The translations under genes were made by a program, and so were the position numbers. The notes beneath the pieces were generated by a model. That model ran no database searches, was not told the DNA's origin, and worked only from the letters and a program-made list of their open reading frames with translations. From Rhodovulum sp. 12E13 (GTDB lineage: Bacteria > Pseudomonadota > Alphaproteobacteria > Rhodobacterales > Rhodobacteraceae), in the NCBI RefSeq assembly GCF_003340565.1, contig NZ_QPLK01000005.1, positions 1 to 64,000 of the forward strand: a DNA stretch of 64,000 bases. Reading direction: 5' to 3'. This document shows positions 17,086-27,526 of the stretch, one piece after another (the first letter of the stretch is position 1; every line of letters starts with the position of its first letter).

Positions 17086-18444
17086 TCAGCCGGTGCGCCC
17101 CGGTATCCAGTCTGTCCCCGCGAGCGGAACGCCCGCCATCGCGGCCGATTCCACCGTCAGCGCCACGAGGTCCTCGGGTTCGAGGTTGTGCACGTGGCTC
17201 TTGCCGCAGGCCCGCGCGATGGTCTGCAGCTCCAGCGTCATCACGGCAAGGTAGTTGGCCAGCCTGCGCCCTGCCGCCACCGGGTCGAGCCGCGCGGCCA
17301 GCGCCGGATCCTGCGTGGTGATGCCGGCGGGGTCGGCGCCCTCGTGCCAGTCGTCGTAGGCACCGGCGGTGGTGCCAAGGCGCCGATACTCGTCTTCCCA
17401 GCGCGGATCGTTGTCGCCCAGCGCCACCAGCGCCGCAGTGCCGATCGAAACCGCGTCGGCCCCGAGCGCCAGCGCCTTGGCCACGTCGGCCCCGTTGCGG
17501 ATGCCGCCCGACACGATCAGCTGCACCTGCCGGTGCATGCCCAGATCCTTGAGCGCCTGCACCGCGGGCCGGATCGCGGCGAGAATGGGGATGCCGACAT
17601 GCTCGATGAATACCGTCTGCGTCGCCGCGGTGCCACCCTGCATCCCGTCGAGCACCACCGCGTCGGCCCCCGCCTTCACGGCGAGCGCAACGTCGTAATA
17701 GGGCCGCGAGGCACCGACCTTGATGTAGATGGGCACGCGCCATCCGGTGATCTCGCGCAGCTCGCCGATCTTGATCTCCAGATCGTCGGGCCCCGTCCAG
17801 TCGGGGTGGCGGCAGGCGGAGCGCTGGTCGATCCCCTCGGGCAGGGTGCGCATCTCGGCCACCCGCGCGCCGATCTTCTGGCCCAGCAGCATGCCGCCGC
17901 CGCCCGGCTTGGCCCCCTGCCCCACGACCACCTCGATCGCGTCGGCCTTGCGCAGGTCGTCCGGGTTCATCCCGTAGCGCGAGGGCAGAAGCTGGTAGAC
18001 GAGCAGGTTGGAGTGCTCGCGCTCCTCGGGCGTCATGCCGCCGTCGCCCGTGGTGGTGGAGGTGCCGGCCGCGTTGGCGCCGCGCCCCAGCGCCTCCTTC
18101 GCCTGCGCCGAGAGCGAGCCGAAGGACATGCCGGCGATGGTGATGGGCGTCTTGAGGTGGAGGGGCGTCTCGGCGTGCCGCGCGCCGATCGTGACGTCGG
18201 TGCCGCAGGCCTCGCGGTAGCCCTCGAGGGGGTAGCGCGAGACCGAGGCCCCCAGAAACAGCAGGTCGTCGAAATGCGGCAGCGCGCGCTTGGCCCCGCC
18301 GCCGCGGATGTCGTAGAGGCCCGTCGCCGCCGCGCGGCGGATCTCCGACAGGGTGTAGTCGTCGAAGATGGCCGACTTGACCGGCGTGGTGCGGGGCGCG
18401 CCGTTGCCGGGCTCGCCGCGGGGCGCGTTGGACTGGTCGTTCAT
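17086..18444 (-). CDS. mgsC: FMN-binding glutamate synthase-like subunit (MgsC/GlxD)
   Basis: The 452-residue protein corresponds to the central and FMN-binding part of glutamate synthase. In the mgs system it builds N-methylglutamate from methylamine-derived nitrogen. Visible FMN-site features are GMSFGSLSAQAKEALGRGAN, KPGGGGMLLGQKI, VVLDGMQGGTAATQTVF, and GGIRNGADVAKALALGADAV followed by SIGTAALVAL. The Cys cluster that binds 3Fe-4S in canonical GltB just before CPVG-ATQ is replaced here by a GDNDPRWEDEYRR...EGADPAGITTQD segment without cysteines. It is 56 bp upstream of glnT and 18 bp downstream of mgsB, so a single transcript is likely. The symbol is by gene order and could equally be glxD. 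Confidence 0.88.
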   Translation of the reverse strand: MNDQSNAPRGEPGNGAPRTTPVKSAIFDDYTLSEIRRAAATGLYDIRGGGAKRALPHFDDLLFLGASVSRYPLEGYREACGTDVTIGARHAETPLHLKTPITIAGMSFGSLSAQAKEALGRGANAAGTSTTTGDGGMTPEEREHSNLLVYQLLPSRYGMNPDDLRKADAIEVVVGQGAKPGGGGMLLGQKIGARVAEMRTLPEGIDQRSACRHPDWTGPDDLEIKIGELREITGWRVPIYIKVGASRPYYDVALAVKAGADAVVLDGMQGGTAATQTVFIEHVGIPILAAIRPAVQALKDLGMHRQVQLIVSGGIRNGADVAKALALGADAVSIGTAALVALGDNDPRWEDEYRRLGTTAGAYDDWHEGADPAGITTQDPALAARLDPVAAGRRLANYLAVMTLELQTIARACGKSHVHNLEPEDLVALTVESAAMAGVPLAGTDWIPGRTG

Positions 18445-18462
18445 GTTCCGCTCCGTTGGCGC

Positions 18463-19173
18463 TCAGTAGGCGCCGGCATTGTCGACCTTGAAGTGGTAGA
18501 GCCTGCGCGCCGATCCGTAGCGACGGAACTCGGCCGGGTCGGCCTGCATCCCTGCCCGCGCGAGCAGGTCGCGCAGCAGGTCGAGGTGCTCGGCCCGCAT
18601 CTCCTTTTCCACGCAGTCGGTGCCGAGGCGGGCGACGGCGCCACGCACGAACAGCCGCGCCTCGTAGATCGAATCGCCGAGATCCGGCCCCGCATCGCCC
18701 AGCACCACGAGATTGCCGGCCTGCGCCATGAAGGCCGACATGTGGCCGACATCGCCGCCCACCACGATGTCGACCCCCTTCATCGAGATGCCGCAGCGGG
18801 CCGAGGCGTTGCCCGCGATCACGACGAGCCCGCCATGGCCGGTGGCGCCGGCCGACTGGCTGGCGTCGCCGGTCACGCGGACGGTGCCCGACATGATGTT
18901 CTCGGCCAGCCCCGTGCCGGCGTTGCCGTGCACCGTCACCTCGGCGCGCTGGTTCATGCCGGCGCAGTAGTAGCCGGCGTGCCCTTCGATGCTGACCGAG
19001 ACGGGCTGCGACAGCCCGCAGGCCAGCGCGTGCTTGCCACCGGGGTTGAGCAGGCGAAAGGCGCCACCCTTGGCCGACTGGAGCGCACGGTTGGCCTCGC
19101 GCACCGAAAGGGTGGTAAGGTCGAGCGCGGTATTCGCCTGCGCCTCGGCCGTCGCGGTGATGCCGTCGCTCAT
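18463..19173 (-). CDS. mgsB: Glutamate synthase GXGXG-domain subunit (MgsB/GlxC)
   Basis: The 236-residue protein is a stand-alone version of the C-terminal beta-helix domain of glutamate synthase. The tell-tale GXGXG-type turns repeat through the chain: GHAGYYCAGMNQRAEVTVHG, GTGLAENIMSGTVRVTGD, GATGHGGLVVIAGNASARCG and GNLVVLGDAGPDLGDSIYEA. The ATG at 19173 overlaps the stop of the amidotransferase gene (ATGA). Upstream in-frame codons belong to that gene's shadow. It should act with the amidotransferase and FMN subunits as one three-subunit enzyme in the cytoplasm. Confidence 0.9.
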   Translation of the reverse strand: MSDGITATAEAQANTALDLTTLSVREANRALQSAKGGAFRLLNPGGKHALACGLSQPVSVSIEGHAGYYCAGMNQRAEVTVHGNAGTGLAENIMSGTVRVTGDASQSAGATGHGGLVVIAGNASARCGISMKGVDIVVGGDVGHMSAFMAQAGNLVVLGDAGPDLGDSIYEARLFVRGAVARLGTDCVEKEMRAEHLDLLRDLLARAGMQADPAEFRRYGSARRLYHFKVDNAGAY

Positions 19174-20078
19174 GCCGCCTTCGCCATGTCGCCGCCCCCC
19201 CAGGTATAGATCGTGCCCGGCTCCGGCTCCCATATCCGGGCATGCTCGACGCCGGGCAATGGCGCGATGGCGCGGAACTCGCTCGCCATGGCGACCCACC
19301 GGTCGGTTTCGGCCAGCACCGCGGGCTTGCAGGCGATGGGATCGCGCAGCACGGCGAAGCCGTCGCGGGTGCCGATGGTCAGCGTGTAGAACCCGTCGAG
19401 CCGCTTCAGCGCCGCTTCGAGCGCCTGCCGCAGCGTGTCGCCCGAGCGCATCCGCCACGCGAGGAACGCGGCGGCCACCTCGCTGTCGTTCTCGGTCTGG
19501 AGGCGCTCGCCCTGCGCCTCGAGCATCCCGCGCAGCAGGAAGTGGTTGGACAGCGAGCCGTTGTGCACGAGGCAGGTGTCGGGCCCGGTCGAGAAGGGGT
19601 GCGAGCCCGAAATCGTCACCGCGCTCTCGGTCGCCATGCGGGTATGGGCGAGGCCGTGGGTGCCCGTCCGACCTTCGAGGCCGAAGGTGCGCGCCACCGC
19701 CAGCGGGTCGCCCACGCCCTTGAACGTCTCGATGGCTTCGCCGCTCGCCAGCACGTCGACCTGCGGCACATGGTCGATCAGCCAGCGCCGCGCGGCGCGC
19801 AGGTCGCCCGAAACGCGCAGCAACGCATGGTCGGAAATACGCTCGACGCCCACCTCGGCGCCGGTGGCGTCGGCCAGGGCCCGCGCCGCACCCGGCCAGT
19901 CGAAGCCCTCGGGCGCGAGGCACGAGAGCGTCGGCCGCGCCGGGCCGTCGCGGTAGATGGCGAAGCCCGCGCTGTCTGGGCCGCGGTCGGTCATCTCGGC
20001 CAGCATCGGCGCCATGAGCGCACCGAGCCGGGGATGGAGAGCGGCATCCTTCAGGAAGAGGCCGACGATTCCGCACAT
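19170..20078 (-). CDS. mgsA: Class II glutamine amidotransferase subunit (MgsA/GlxB)
   Basis: This subunit is predicted to hydrolyse glutamine or a gamma-glutamyl amide and pass ammonia or methylamine to the synthase subunits. Starting at ATG 20078 puts the catalytic Cys at position 2 (MCGIVGLFL), the mature N-terminus of class II (Ntn) amidotransferases. Further family features are DRGPDSAGFAIY, HTRMATESAVTISGSHPF, LVHNGSLSNHFLLR and ENDSEVAAAFL. The 302-residue length is normal for the glx/mgs version. A longer start at 20144 would bury Cys2 and is rejected. It is first in the four-gene unit; a candidate promoter and operator lie directly upstream. Confidence 0.92.
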   Translation of the reverse strand: MCGIVGLFLKDAALHPRLGALMAPMLAEMTDRGPDSAGFAIYRDGPARPTLSCLAPEGFDWPGAARALADATGAEVGVERISDHALLRVSGDLRAARRWLIDHVPQVDVLASGEAIETFKGVGDPLAVARTFGLEGRTGTHGLAHTRMATESAVTISGSHPFSTGPDTCLVHNGSLSNHFLLRGMLEAQGERLQTENDSEVAAAFLAWRMRSGDTLRQALEAALKRLDGFYTLTIGTRDGFAVLRDPIACKPAVLAETDRWVAMASEFRAIAPLPGVEHARIWEPEPGTIYTWGGGDMAKAA

Positions 20079-20105
20079 GTCGCGATCCTTCGATTGACGC
20101 GCGAG

Positions 20106-20134
20106 ACCATGCGCGGCGCTGACAGGGGAGTCAA
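20106..20134 (-). promoter_or_regulatory. Candidate promoter of the mgs/glnT operon
   Basis: On the minus strand, TTGACT (20134-20129) and CATGGT (20111-20106) are separated by 17 bp, about 30 bp before the amidotransferase ATG. The -35 is good and the -10 is weak. Confidence 0.4.
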
Positions 20135-20148
20135 CACGGGGCAATAAT

Positions 20149-20166
20149 GTTTCCTGTGGTGAAAAC
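20149..20166. promoter_or_regulatory. Candidate operator upstream of the mgs/glnT operon
   Basis: GTTTCC-TGTGGT-GAAAAC is an interrupted inverted repeat with one mismatch. It lies upstream of the candidate -35 and just after the stop of the XRE-cupin regulator gene. That regulator is the obvious candidate to bind it. Confidence 0.35.
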
Positions 20167-20171
20167 CGGCA

Positions 20172-20804
20172 TCACTCCTGCGGCGGGGTCACGATGATCG
20201 ACAGGTAGCGCACGGGCAATTCGGGCAGGGCTTCGGGGCCGTGCGGGGCGAGCGCGTCGAAGAACAGCGCGTCGCCCGGCCCCATCTCGTAGCGCATATC
20301 GCCGTGGCGGTAGGTCAGCCGGCCCGACAGCATGTAGATGAATTCGTGGCCCGGGTGCTGGAAGGTCGCGTGCGGCTCGCCCCCCTCGTCGATGGTGATG
20401 AGGAAGGGCTCGACCCGCGTCTCGGAGCGCAGCGAATGGCCGAGCAGCTCGTAGACGTGTCCCGCCTTCGTGCCGCGCCGGTCGATCCGCACGCCCTGCC
20501 CGGCAGGCACGAACGAGCAGTCGCGCCGTTCCTCGAAATCCTCGAAGAAATGCGAGATCGGCACGTTCAGCGCCTGCGCCAGCGCCTTCAGCGTCGAGAG
20601 CGAGGGCGAGGTCTGCCCGTTCTCGATCTTGCTGACCATGCCGACCGACAGACCGGTGGACCGGGCCAGGTCGGCCAGCGTCACGTCGAGGCCCTGCCTC
20701 AGCGCCCGCACCTTGCGCCCGATGGCGGCCTCGAGGCTGGGCGCACCGGCCTCGCGCCGCGCGTCGCCGGCATCGGGCGGAGGAGGGGCGGCGCTGCCGG
20801 TCAT
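20172..20804 (-). CDS. XRE family transcriptional regulator with cupin domain
   Basis: The 210-residue predicted DNA-binding protein has an N-terminal Cro/C1-type HTH (VTLADLARSTGLSVGMVSKIENG, about 45-70) and a C-terminal cupin barrel (PGHEFIYMLSGRLTYRHGDM, GPGDALFFDALAPHG). XRE-cupin proteins generally sense small amines, amino acids or their derivatives and control the neighbouring genes. The start at 20804 follows GAAGGGACGCGAC; an upstream in-frame extension is Arg-rich and unsupported. It sits directly upstream of, and on the same strand as, the mgs/glnT genes, so control of that operon is likely. It is divergent from the PhoX gene. Confidence 0.9.
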   Translation of the reverse strand: MTGSAAPPPPDAGDARREAGAPSLEAAIGRKVRALRQGLDVTLADLARSTGLSVGMVSKIENGQTSPSLSTLKALAQALNVPISHFFEDFEERRDCSFVPAGQGVRIDRRGTKAGHVYELLGHSLRSETRVEPFLITIDEGGEPHATFQHPGHEFIYMLSGRLTYRHGDMRYEMGPGDALFFDALAPHGPEALPELPVRYLSIIVTPPQE

Positions 20805-20969
20805 GTCGCGTCCCTTCGGCTGGCCGGCGCGCGAGAGCGTGCGGCGGGTAACGCCAAAGATTAGGCGGCGGCGCGGGCGCTGGCAAACCGTCGCGTTCGC
20901 TCGGTGGCCCTCCCGCGTGACCAGACGACGCGCCGATCGGCTGCGTGTCGCCGCAGGGCTTGGTGTCAT

Positions 20970-20987
20970 CTGTCACGATACCGTTAC
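20970..20987 (+). promoter_or_regulatory. Pho-box-like site upstream of phoX
   Basis: CTGTCAC-GATA-CCGTTAC has the 7-4-7 direct-repeat layout of a PhoB box (two CTGTCAT-like halves). The first half matches well and the second has mismatches at two further positions. It lies about 49 bp before the PhoX start, which fits phosphate-starvation control. Confidence 0.45.
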
Positions 20988-21035
20988 GGCGCGTGCCCAG
21001 TGTCTCGCTCGATTCTCAGCCAACAGGAGCCAGGC

Positions 21036-22940
21036 ATGAAAGACATCGATCCCGTGAAGCTGTCCGCCGACGATTGGGACGAGCTCAACTTTCCCCGCCC
21101 CGAGACCTGCGAATTCGACCGCGTGGTCGAGGCCGCCATCTCGCGCCGCGGCTTCCTCGGCGGCGTTCTCGCCTTCGGCTCGGGCGCCGCGGCGATGGGC
21201 ACGGGCCTGCTGAGCGGCACATCGGCGCAGGCACAGGCCGCTGCCTCGCGCTTCCCGTTCACCCCGATCCCGGCACAGACCGACGGCACCGTGCATGTGC
21301 CGGAGGGCTACGAGTGGAAGGTCATGGTGCGTTGGGGCGACCCGATATTCGACGGTGTCGAGGGCGCGTTCGACCACGAGACGGGCGGCACGACCGAGGC
21401 CTCCGACAAGGTTTTCGGCGAGAACACCGACGGGATGGAGAGCTTTCTCTACCAGGGCCGCCAGCTCCTGGCAATCAACCACGAATACACCAACCGCGAC
21501 GTGAACCTGCCGCACACCGACGGCGGCACGCCGGGCGGCGCCGACGACGTGCTCAAGCTGCAGAACCTGCAGGGCATCTCGGTCATCGAGGTCGCCGAGG
21601 GGCCGGAGGGCTGGCGCGTCGTCACCGACAGCCCGTTCAACCGCCGCATCACCCACAACACGCCCATGCAGATCGTCGGGCCCGCGGCCGGACATGACCT
21701 GCTCAAGACCGAGGCCGACCCGACCGGCACGCAATCGCTTGGCACGATGAACAATTGCGGCTCGGGCAAGACGCCGTGGGGCACCTACCTGACCTGCGAG
21801 GAAAACTTCAACGGCTACTTCGGCTCGACCGAGACCGCGCAGGACCAGAAGCCGATCCAGGCTGCCGAGGGCTATGCCCGCTACGGCATCGGCACCGACG
21901 GCTGGGGCTACGACTACCACAAGTGGGACGCGCGCTTCGACACGTCCGTCAACCCCAACGAGCCGCACCGCGCCGGCTGGGTGGTCGAGATCGACCCGAC
22001 CGACCTGGCTTCGACGCCCGTCAAGCATACCGGGCTCGGCCGCTTCAAGCACGAGAACGCCGAGGTGGTTCTGGCGCCCGACGGCCGGGTGGTCGTCTAC
22101 ATGGGCGACGACGAGCGGGGCGAGTTCCTCTACAAGTTCGTCTCGAACGGCACCTGGGCCCCCGGCGGCCCAACCGAGGGCCTGCTGGACGACGGCACGC
22201 TCTTCGTCGCGAAGTTCAACGACGACCAGACCGGCGAATGGCTGCCGCTGACGCCCGAGACGACCGGCATGGAGCTTGCCGAGATCCTGATCTTTGCGCG
22301 CAAGGCGGGCTCGGCGGTGGGCGCCACCACGATGGACCGGCCCGAGTGGATCTCGGCCAACCCGCACGCGATCGAGGTCTATTGCTGCCTCACCAACAAC
22401 CGCAACCGCGGGGTGAAGCCGAATGCGGGCGGCGACGAGACGCCCGTCAACGGGCCCAACCCGCGCGAGGTCAACCATTACGGCCAGATCGTGCGCTGGC
22501 GCCCGCATGACGACGACCACGCGGCGACGACGTTCGACTGGGATCTCTACGTGATGGCCGGCAACCCGACCGTGCACGACGACGCCTATGCCGGCTCGCC
22601 CAACATCACGCCGGGCAACATGTTCAACTCGCCCGACGGGATGGCCTTCGACGAGAACGGCCTCGTCTGGATCCAGACCGACGGCGACGACGACAACGAG
22701 GGCGACTTCGCCGGAATGGGCAACAACCAGATGCTTGTTGGCGACCCTGTGACGGGCGAGATCGCGCGCTTCCTGACCGGCCCGAAGGGCTGCGAGGTGA
22801 CGGGGCTGTGCTGGTCGTCCGACCGCCGCACGATGTTCGTCGGCATCCAGCATCCCGGCGGCGACTGGCCCGACGGCGGCGCCCTGCCCCGCTCGGCGGT
22901 GATCGCGGTCAAGCGCGAGGACAACGGCATCATCGGCTGA
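21036..22940 (+). CDS. phoX: PhoX family alkaline phosphatase, Tat-exported
   Basis: This is a secreted phosphomonoesterase of the PhoX (DUF839) family, which uses iron and calcium and supplies phosphate from organic esters. The 634-residue precursor has a long N-region before a twin-arginine signal (ISRRGFLGGVLAFGSGAAAM, about residues 35-55) ending near AQAQA. Family features include LLAINHEYTN, MNNCGSGKTPWGTYLTCEEN with FNGYFG, RFKHENAEVVLAPDGRVVVY, YMGDDERGEFLYKF and NMFNSPDGMAFDENGLVWIQ. The ATG at 21036 follows CAGGAG. A Pho-box-like site upstream suggests PhoB control. It is monocistronic, with a strong GC hairpin after the stop. Confidence 0.93.
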   Translation: MKDIDPVKLSADDWDELNFPRPETCEFDRVVEAAISRRGFLGGVLAFGSGAAAMGTGLLSGTSAQAQAAASRFPFTPIPAQTDGTVHVPEGYEWKVMVRWGDPIFDGVEGAFDHETGGTTEASDKVFGENTDGMESFLYQGRQLLAINHEYTNRDVNLPHTDGGTPGGADDVLKLQNLQGISVIEVAEGPEGWRVVTDSPFNRRITHNTPMQIVGPAAGHDLLKTEADPTGTQSLGTMNNCGSGKTPWGTYLTCEENFNGYFGSTETAQDQKPIQAAEGYARYGIGTDGWGYDYHKWDARFDTSVNPNEPHRAGWVVEIDPTDLASTPVKHTGLGRFKHENAEVVLAPDGRVVVYMGDDERGEFLYKFVSNGTWAPGGPTEGLLDDGTLFVAKFNDDQTGEWLPLTPETTGMELAEILIFARKAGSAVGATTMDRPEWISANPHAIEVYCCLTNNRNRGVKPNAGGDETPVNGPNPREVNHYGQIVRWRPHDDDHAATTFDWDLYVMAGNPTVHDDAYAGSPNITPGNMFNSPDGMAFDENGLVWIQTDGDDDNEGDFAGMGNNQMLVGDPVTGEIARFLTGPKGCEVTGLCWSSDRRTMFVGIQHPGGDWPDGGALPRSAVIAVKREDNGIIG

Positions 22941-22946
22941 GCCGAT

Positions 22947-22972
22947 CCGGCCGGCGGGCGCGCGCCGGCCGG
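22947..22972 (+). terminator. GC-rich hairpin after phoX
   Basis: A perfect 10-bp stem, CCGGCCGGCG (22947-22956) pairing with CGCCGGCCGG (22963-22972), has a 6-nt loop and starts 7 bp after the PhoX stop. No T-tract follows, so it may protect the 3' end or act as a weak terminator. Confidence 0.5.
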
Positions 22973-23117
22973 CCCCGCGCCGCGCGTCCGGCCTCGACCG
23001 GGCGCCGCCACCGGCCTGCTCCCCCACCGCCATGTCCTGTCGATGCGGCGGGCAGGCATCGCGCCGTCCCGACCGGTGCCCCCCGACCACCCGCGGCAAG
23101 GCGGAGGCGACGCCGGA

Positions 23118-25197
<2,080 letters not shown>

Positions 25198-25202
25198 CGT
25201 CA

Positions 25203-25229
25203 CGGCGCCGGGGCCCCGCCCCGGCGCCG
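25203..25229 (+). terminator. Hairpin after ilvC
   Basis: An 11-bp perfect stem, CGGCGCCGGGG (25203-25213) pairing with CCCCGGCGCCG (25219-25229), has a 5-nt loop and starts 6 bp after the ilvC stop. No T-tract is present. Confidence 0.55.
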
Positions 25230-25288
25230 CGCCGTCCTGCCCGCGTTTCTGGCTGGACGGCGCCGCAGGTGCTGGCGTTTAAGGCATC

Positions 25289-26233
25289 ATGGCGACAGAG
25301 ACGGCGCACCCCCCCTCGCCCGACCATCCGGGCGCCCTCAACTGGGCCCTTCTCGTCTCGCTCGGCGTGATCTGGGGCGCCGCCTTCATGGGCATCGCGC
25401 TGTCGCTCGGGGGCTTCGGCCCTATGAGCGTCGCCGCCCTGCGCACGGTCTTCGGGGCGCTGGCGCTCCTCGCCATCGCCTCGGCCATGGGACAGGGGCC
25501 GTGGACGCTCTGGCGCGCGGGCGGGGCGCGCGGCCTGTGCTTCGTCGCCGCCCTCGGCATCACGATGGTCGCGCTGCCCTACGGGCTTCTGGCCTGGGCG
25601 CTTCAACACGTGCCGTCTGCGTTCGCCGGGGTGGCCATGGGCGCGGTGCCGCTCCTGGTGCTGCCGCTCGTGGCCATCTTCACGCCGGACGAGGGGATCG
25701 GCCCGCGCAGGCTGGCAGGCGTGGGCCTGGGCTTCGTCGGCCTCGTCGTGCTGATCGGGCCGGGCGCGCTGGCCTCGGGGGCCGATGCCTCCCTCGCGGG
25801 CCGGCTCGCCTGCATCGCCGTGGCGCTGTGCTACGCCGTCTCGATGGTGGTGACGCGCCGCGCCCCGCCGATGCCGCCCGTGGGCTTCGCCGCCGGCACG
25901 ATCGTGGTCGGCTCGGTCGTGCTCACCCCCGCCATGCTCGCGGTCGAGGGCTGGCCATCGGCATGGCCTCCGGGCCCGACGGCGGCGCTTCTGTTCACCG
26001 CGCTCCTGCCCACGGCCGTGGCAGCGGCGATGCGCGTGCAGATCATCGTCACCGCCGGCTCGCTGTTCATGAGCCTGACGAACTACATCGTGCCGCTTTT
26101 CTCGGTGATCTTCGGCATCGCGCTGATGGGCGAGACGCCGGATGCGGGCCTCTATGCGGGGCTCGGCCTGATCCTCGCCGGGATCGCACTCGCCCAGTCA
26201 CGCGCCCTTCTCGCTCGGTTTCGCCAGCGCTGA
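25289..26233 (+). CDS. DMT superfamily (EamA/RhaT) transporter
   Basis: The 314-residue inner-membrane protein has ten predicted hydrophobic helices in two EamA repeats. The first starts NWALLVSLGVIWGAAFMGIA and the second SLAGRLACIAVALCYAVSMV. Members usually export amino acids or other small metabolites. The C-terminal repeat ends in the typical LMGETPDAGLYAGLGLILAGIALA. It stands alone between ilvC and a convergent hydroxylase gene. Its position suggests, but does not prove, a role in amino acid export. Confidence 0.9.
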   Translation: MATETAHPPSPDHPGALNWALLVSLGVIWGAAFMGIALSLGGFGPMSVAALRTVFGALALLAIASAMGQGPWTLWRAGGARGLCFVAALGITMVALPYGLLAWALQHVPSAFAGVAMGAVPLLVLPLVAIFTPDEGIGPRRLAGVGLGFVGLVVLIGPGALASGADASLAGRLACIAVALCYAVSMVVTRRAPPMPPVGFAAGTIVVGSVVLTPAMLAVEGWPSAWPPGPTAALLFTALLPTAVAAAMRVQIIVTAGSLFMSLTNYIVPLFSVIFGIALMGETPDAGLYAGLGLILAGIALAQSRALLARFRQR

Positions 26234-26240
26234 GTTCCCG

Positions 26241-26262
26241 GCTTCTTTCTGTTCCAAATACG
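26241..26262 (-). repeat. Dispersed motif copy after the DMT gene
   Basis: On the minus strand the copy reads TATTTGGAACAGAAAGAAG, related to the copies at 63591 and in nrdJ. It sits 8 bp past the DMT transporter stop, between convergent genes. Confidence 0.5.
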
Positions 26263-26300
26263 CATGGCGCACCCGTGCCGCCCGGCAGACCGTCGCCGCG

Positions 26301-27497
26301 TCAGCGCGCCATGCCCGCCCGCATGACCGCCTGCCGCAGCGGCGCCACGTCGTAGACGGTGCGCAGGCCGGCGAGCCGCAGGGCCTGCAGCACGGGCTCG
26401 CCCGAGCGGGTGACGCGGTTGAACAGGTCGATGGCGGCCACGCGGGCGCGGATGTCGGGGCCGCGGGTGCGCGCGAATGTCGCCAGCATGTCGGGCGTGC
26501 CGAGGCGCGAAGGGTCCCGCACGGCCAGGTCGCGCAGCGCGATCACGTCGTTGAGCGACGTGTTCAGCCCCTGCGCCCCGATGGGCGGGACGACATGTGC
26601 CGCCTCGGCGAGAATGGCCGTGCGCTCGGCCACCAGCCGCTCGGCCCGCTGCGACACGATCGGCCAGACGCGCCGCTCCGAGGCGAGCGTGAGCGGCCCG
26701 AGGTGGTGGCACGAGCGCACCGACATCACCGCGTCGAACGCCGCCTGCTCCATCGACGCCAGGTCGAGCGCCTTCGCGCCCGGGTTCATCCAGACGATGG
26801 CCGAGGCGGGGCGCCCCTCGACATCCGGCAGGGGCACCATGGTGAACGGGCCGCCCTCGTTGTAGATCTCGGTCGACACGTTCTGGTGCGGCACCGGGTG
26901 GGTGACGGTAAAGGCCAGCGCCTTCTGCCCGTAGCGCGTGACGTCCACGCCGATGCCGGCCGCCTGGCGCACCGCCGAGTCGCGCCCGTCTGCGGCGACG
27001 ACCAGCCGCGCAGCCACGCTGTCGCCCGAGGCCAGGCGCACCAGGGCGCCGCTCTCGCGCGTGACCATCGAGGCAAAGCGGGTGTCGAGGCGCAGATCGA
27101 CCGAAGGCTCGCCCGCCAGCACCTCCATCAGCGCCTTCGAGACGCGCCAGTTGATGAGGTTCCAGCCGAAGCAGTCGAGGCCGAGATCGGTCGCGCGGAA
27201 CTCGCGCGTGTCGCGCACCTCCGGCGGCCAGCCCGCGCTGTCGACGATGCGCAGCCCCTCGAGCGGCACCGCGTCGGGGCCGAGCGCCGGCCATAGCCCG
27301 ATCTCCTCGTAGAGATCCTTGGCGGGTTGCAGAAAGGCGGTCGAGCGCAGGTCGGAGCCGTCGCCCCGCTCCTCGGTCACCGGCGGCGCGGGCGAGGCCA
27401 GCACCACGCGAAAGCCCGCCCGCCCGAAGGCGAGCGCGGCCGACAGGCCGGCGATCCCCCCCCCGGCGATGAACACGTCGGTCTCGGTGCGCGCCAT
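26301..27497 (-). CDS. FAD-dependent ubiquinone hydroxylase (UbiH/UbiF/COQ6 family)
   Basis: This flavoprotein monooxygenase is predicted to hydroxylate the ring during ubiquinone synthesis. The 398-residue protein opens with the dinucleotide-binding motif VFIAGGGIAGLSAALAFGRA. It has the DG motif in VVAADGRDSAVRQ and the second FAD motif in AILAEAAHVVPPIGAQGLN; the usual GDAAH is AEAAH here, a mild variation. The ATG at 27497 is the first in frame and well placed. Which ring carbon is modified cannot be read from sequence. It is followed, in reverse order on the same strand, by unrelated genes, so it may be transcribed alone. Confidence 0.9.
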   Translation of the reverse strand: MARTETDVFIAGGGIAGLSAALAFGRAGFRVVLASPAPPVTEERGDGSDLRSTAFLQPAKDLYEEIGLWPALGPDAVPLEGLRIVDSAGWPPEVRDTREFRATDLGLDCFGWNLINWRVSKALMEVLAGEPSVDLRLDTRFASMVTRESGALVRLASGDSVAARLVVAADGRDSAVRQAAGIGVDVTRYGQKALAFTVTHPVPHQNVSTEIYNEGGPFTMVPLPDVEGRPASAIVWMNPGAKALDLASMEQAAFDAVMSVRSCHHLGPLTLASERRVWPIVSQRAERLVAERTAILAEAAHVVPPIGAQGLNTSLNDVIALRDLAVRDPSRLGTPDMLATFARTRGPDIRARVAAIDLFNRVTRSGEPVLQALRLAGLRTVYDVAPLRQAVMRAGMAR

Positions 27498-27526
27498 GTC
27501 TGCCCTCCGTTGCCTCGGCCGGAGAG

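Noticed and set aside
15923-19209. Long plus-strand frames opposite the mgs/glnT genes (up to 673 codons)
   Set aside because: The minus strand holds four intact, motif-bearing genes with coupled starts. The plus frames have no ribosome sites or domains.
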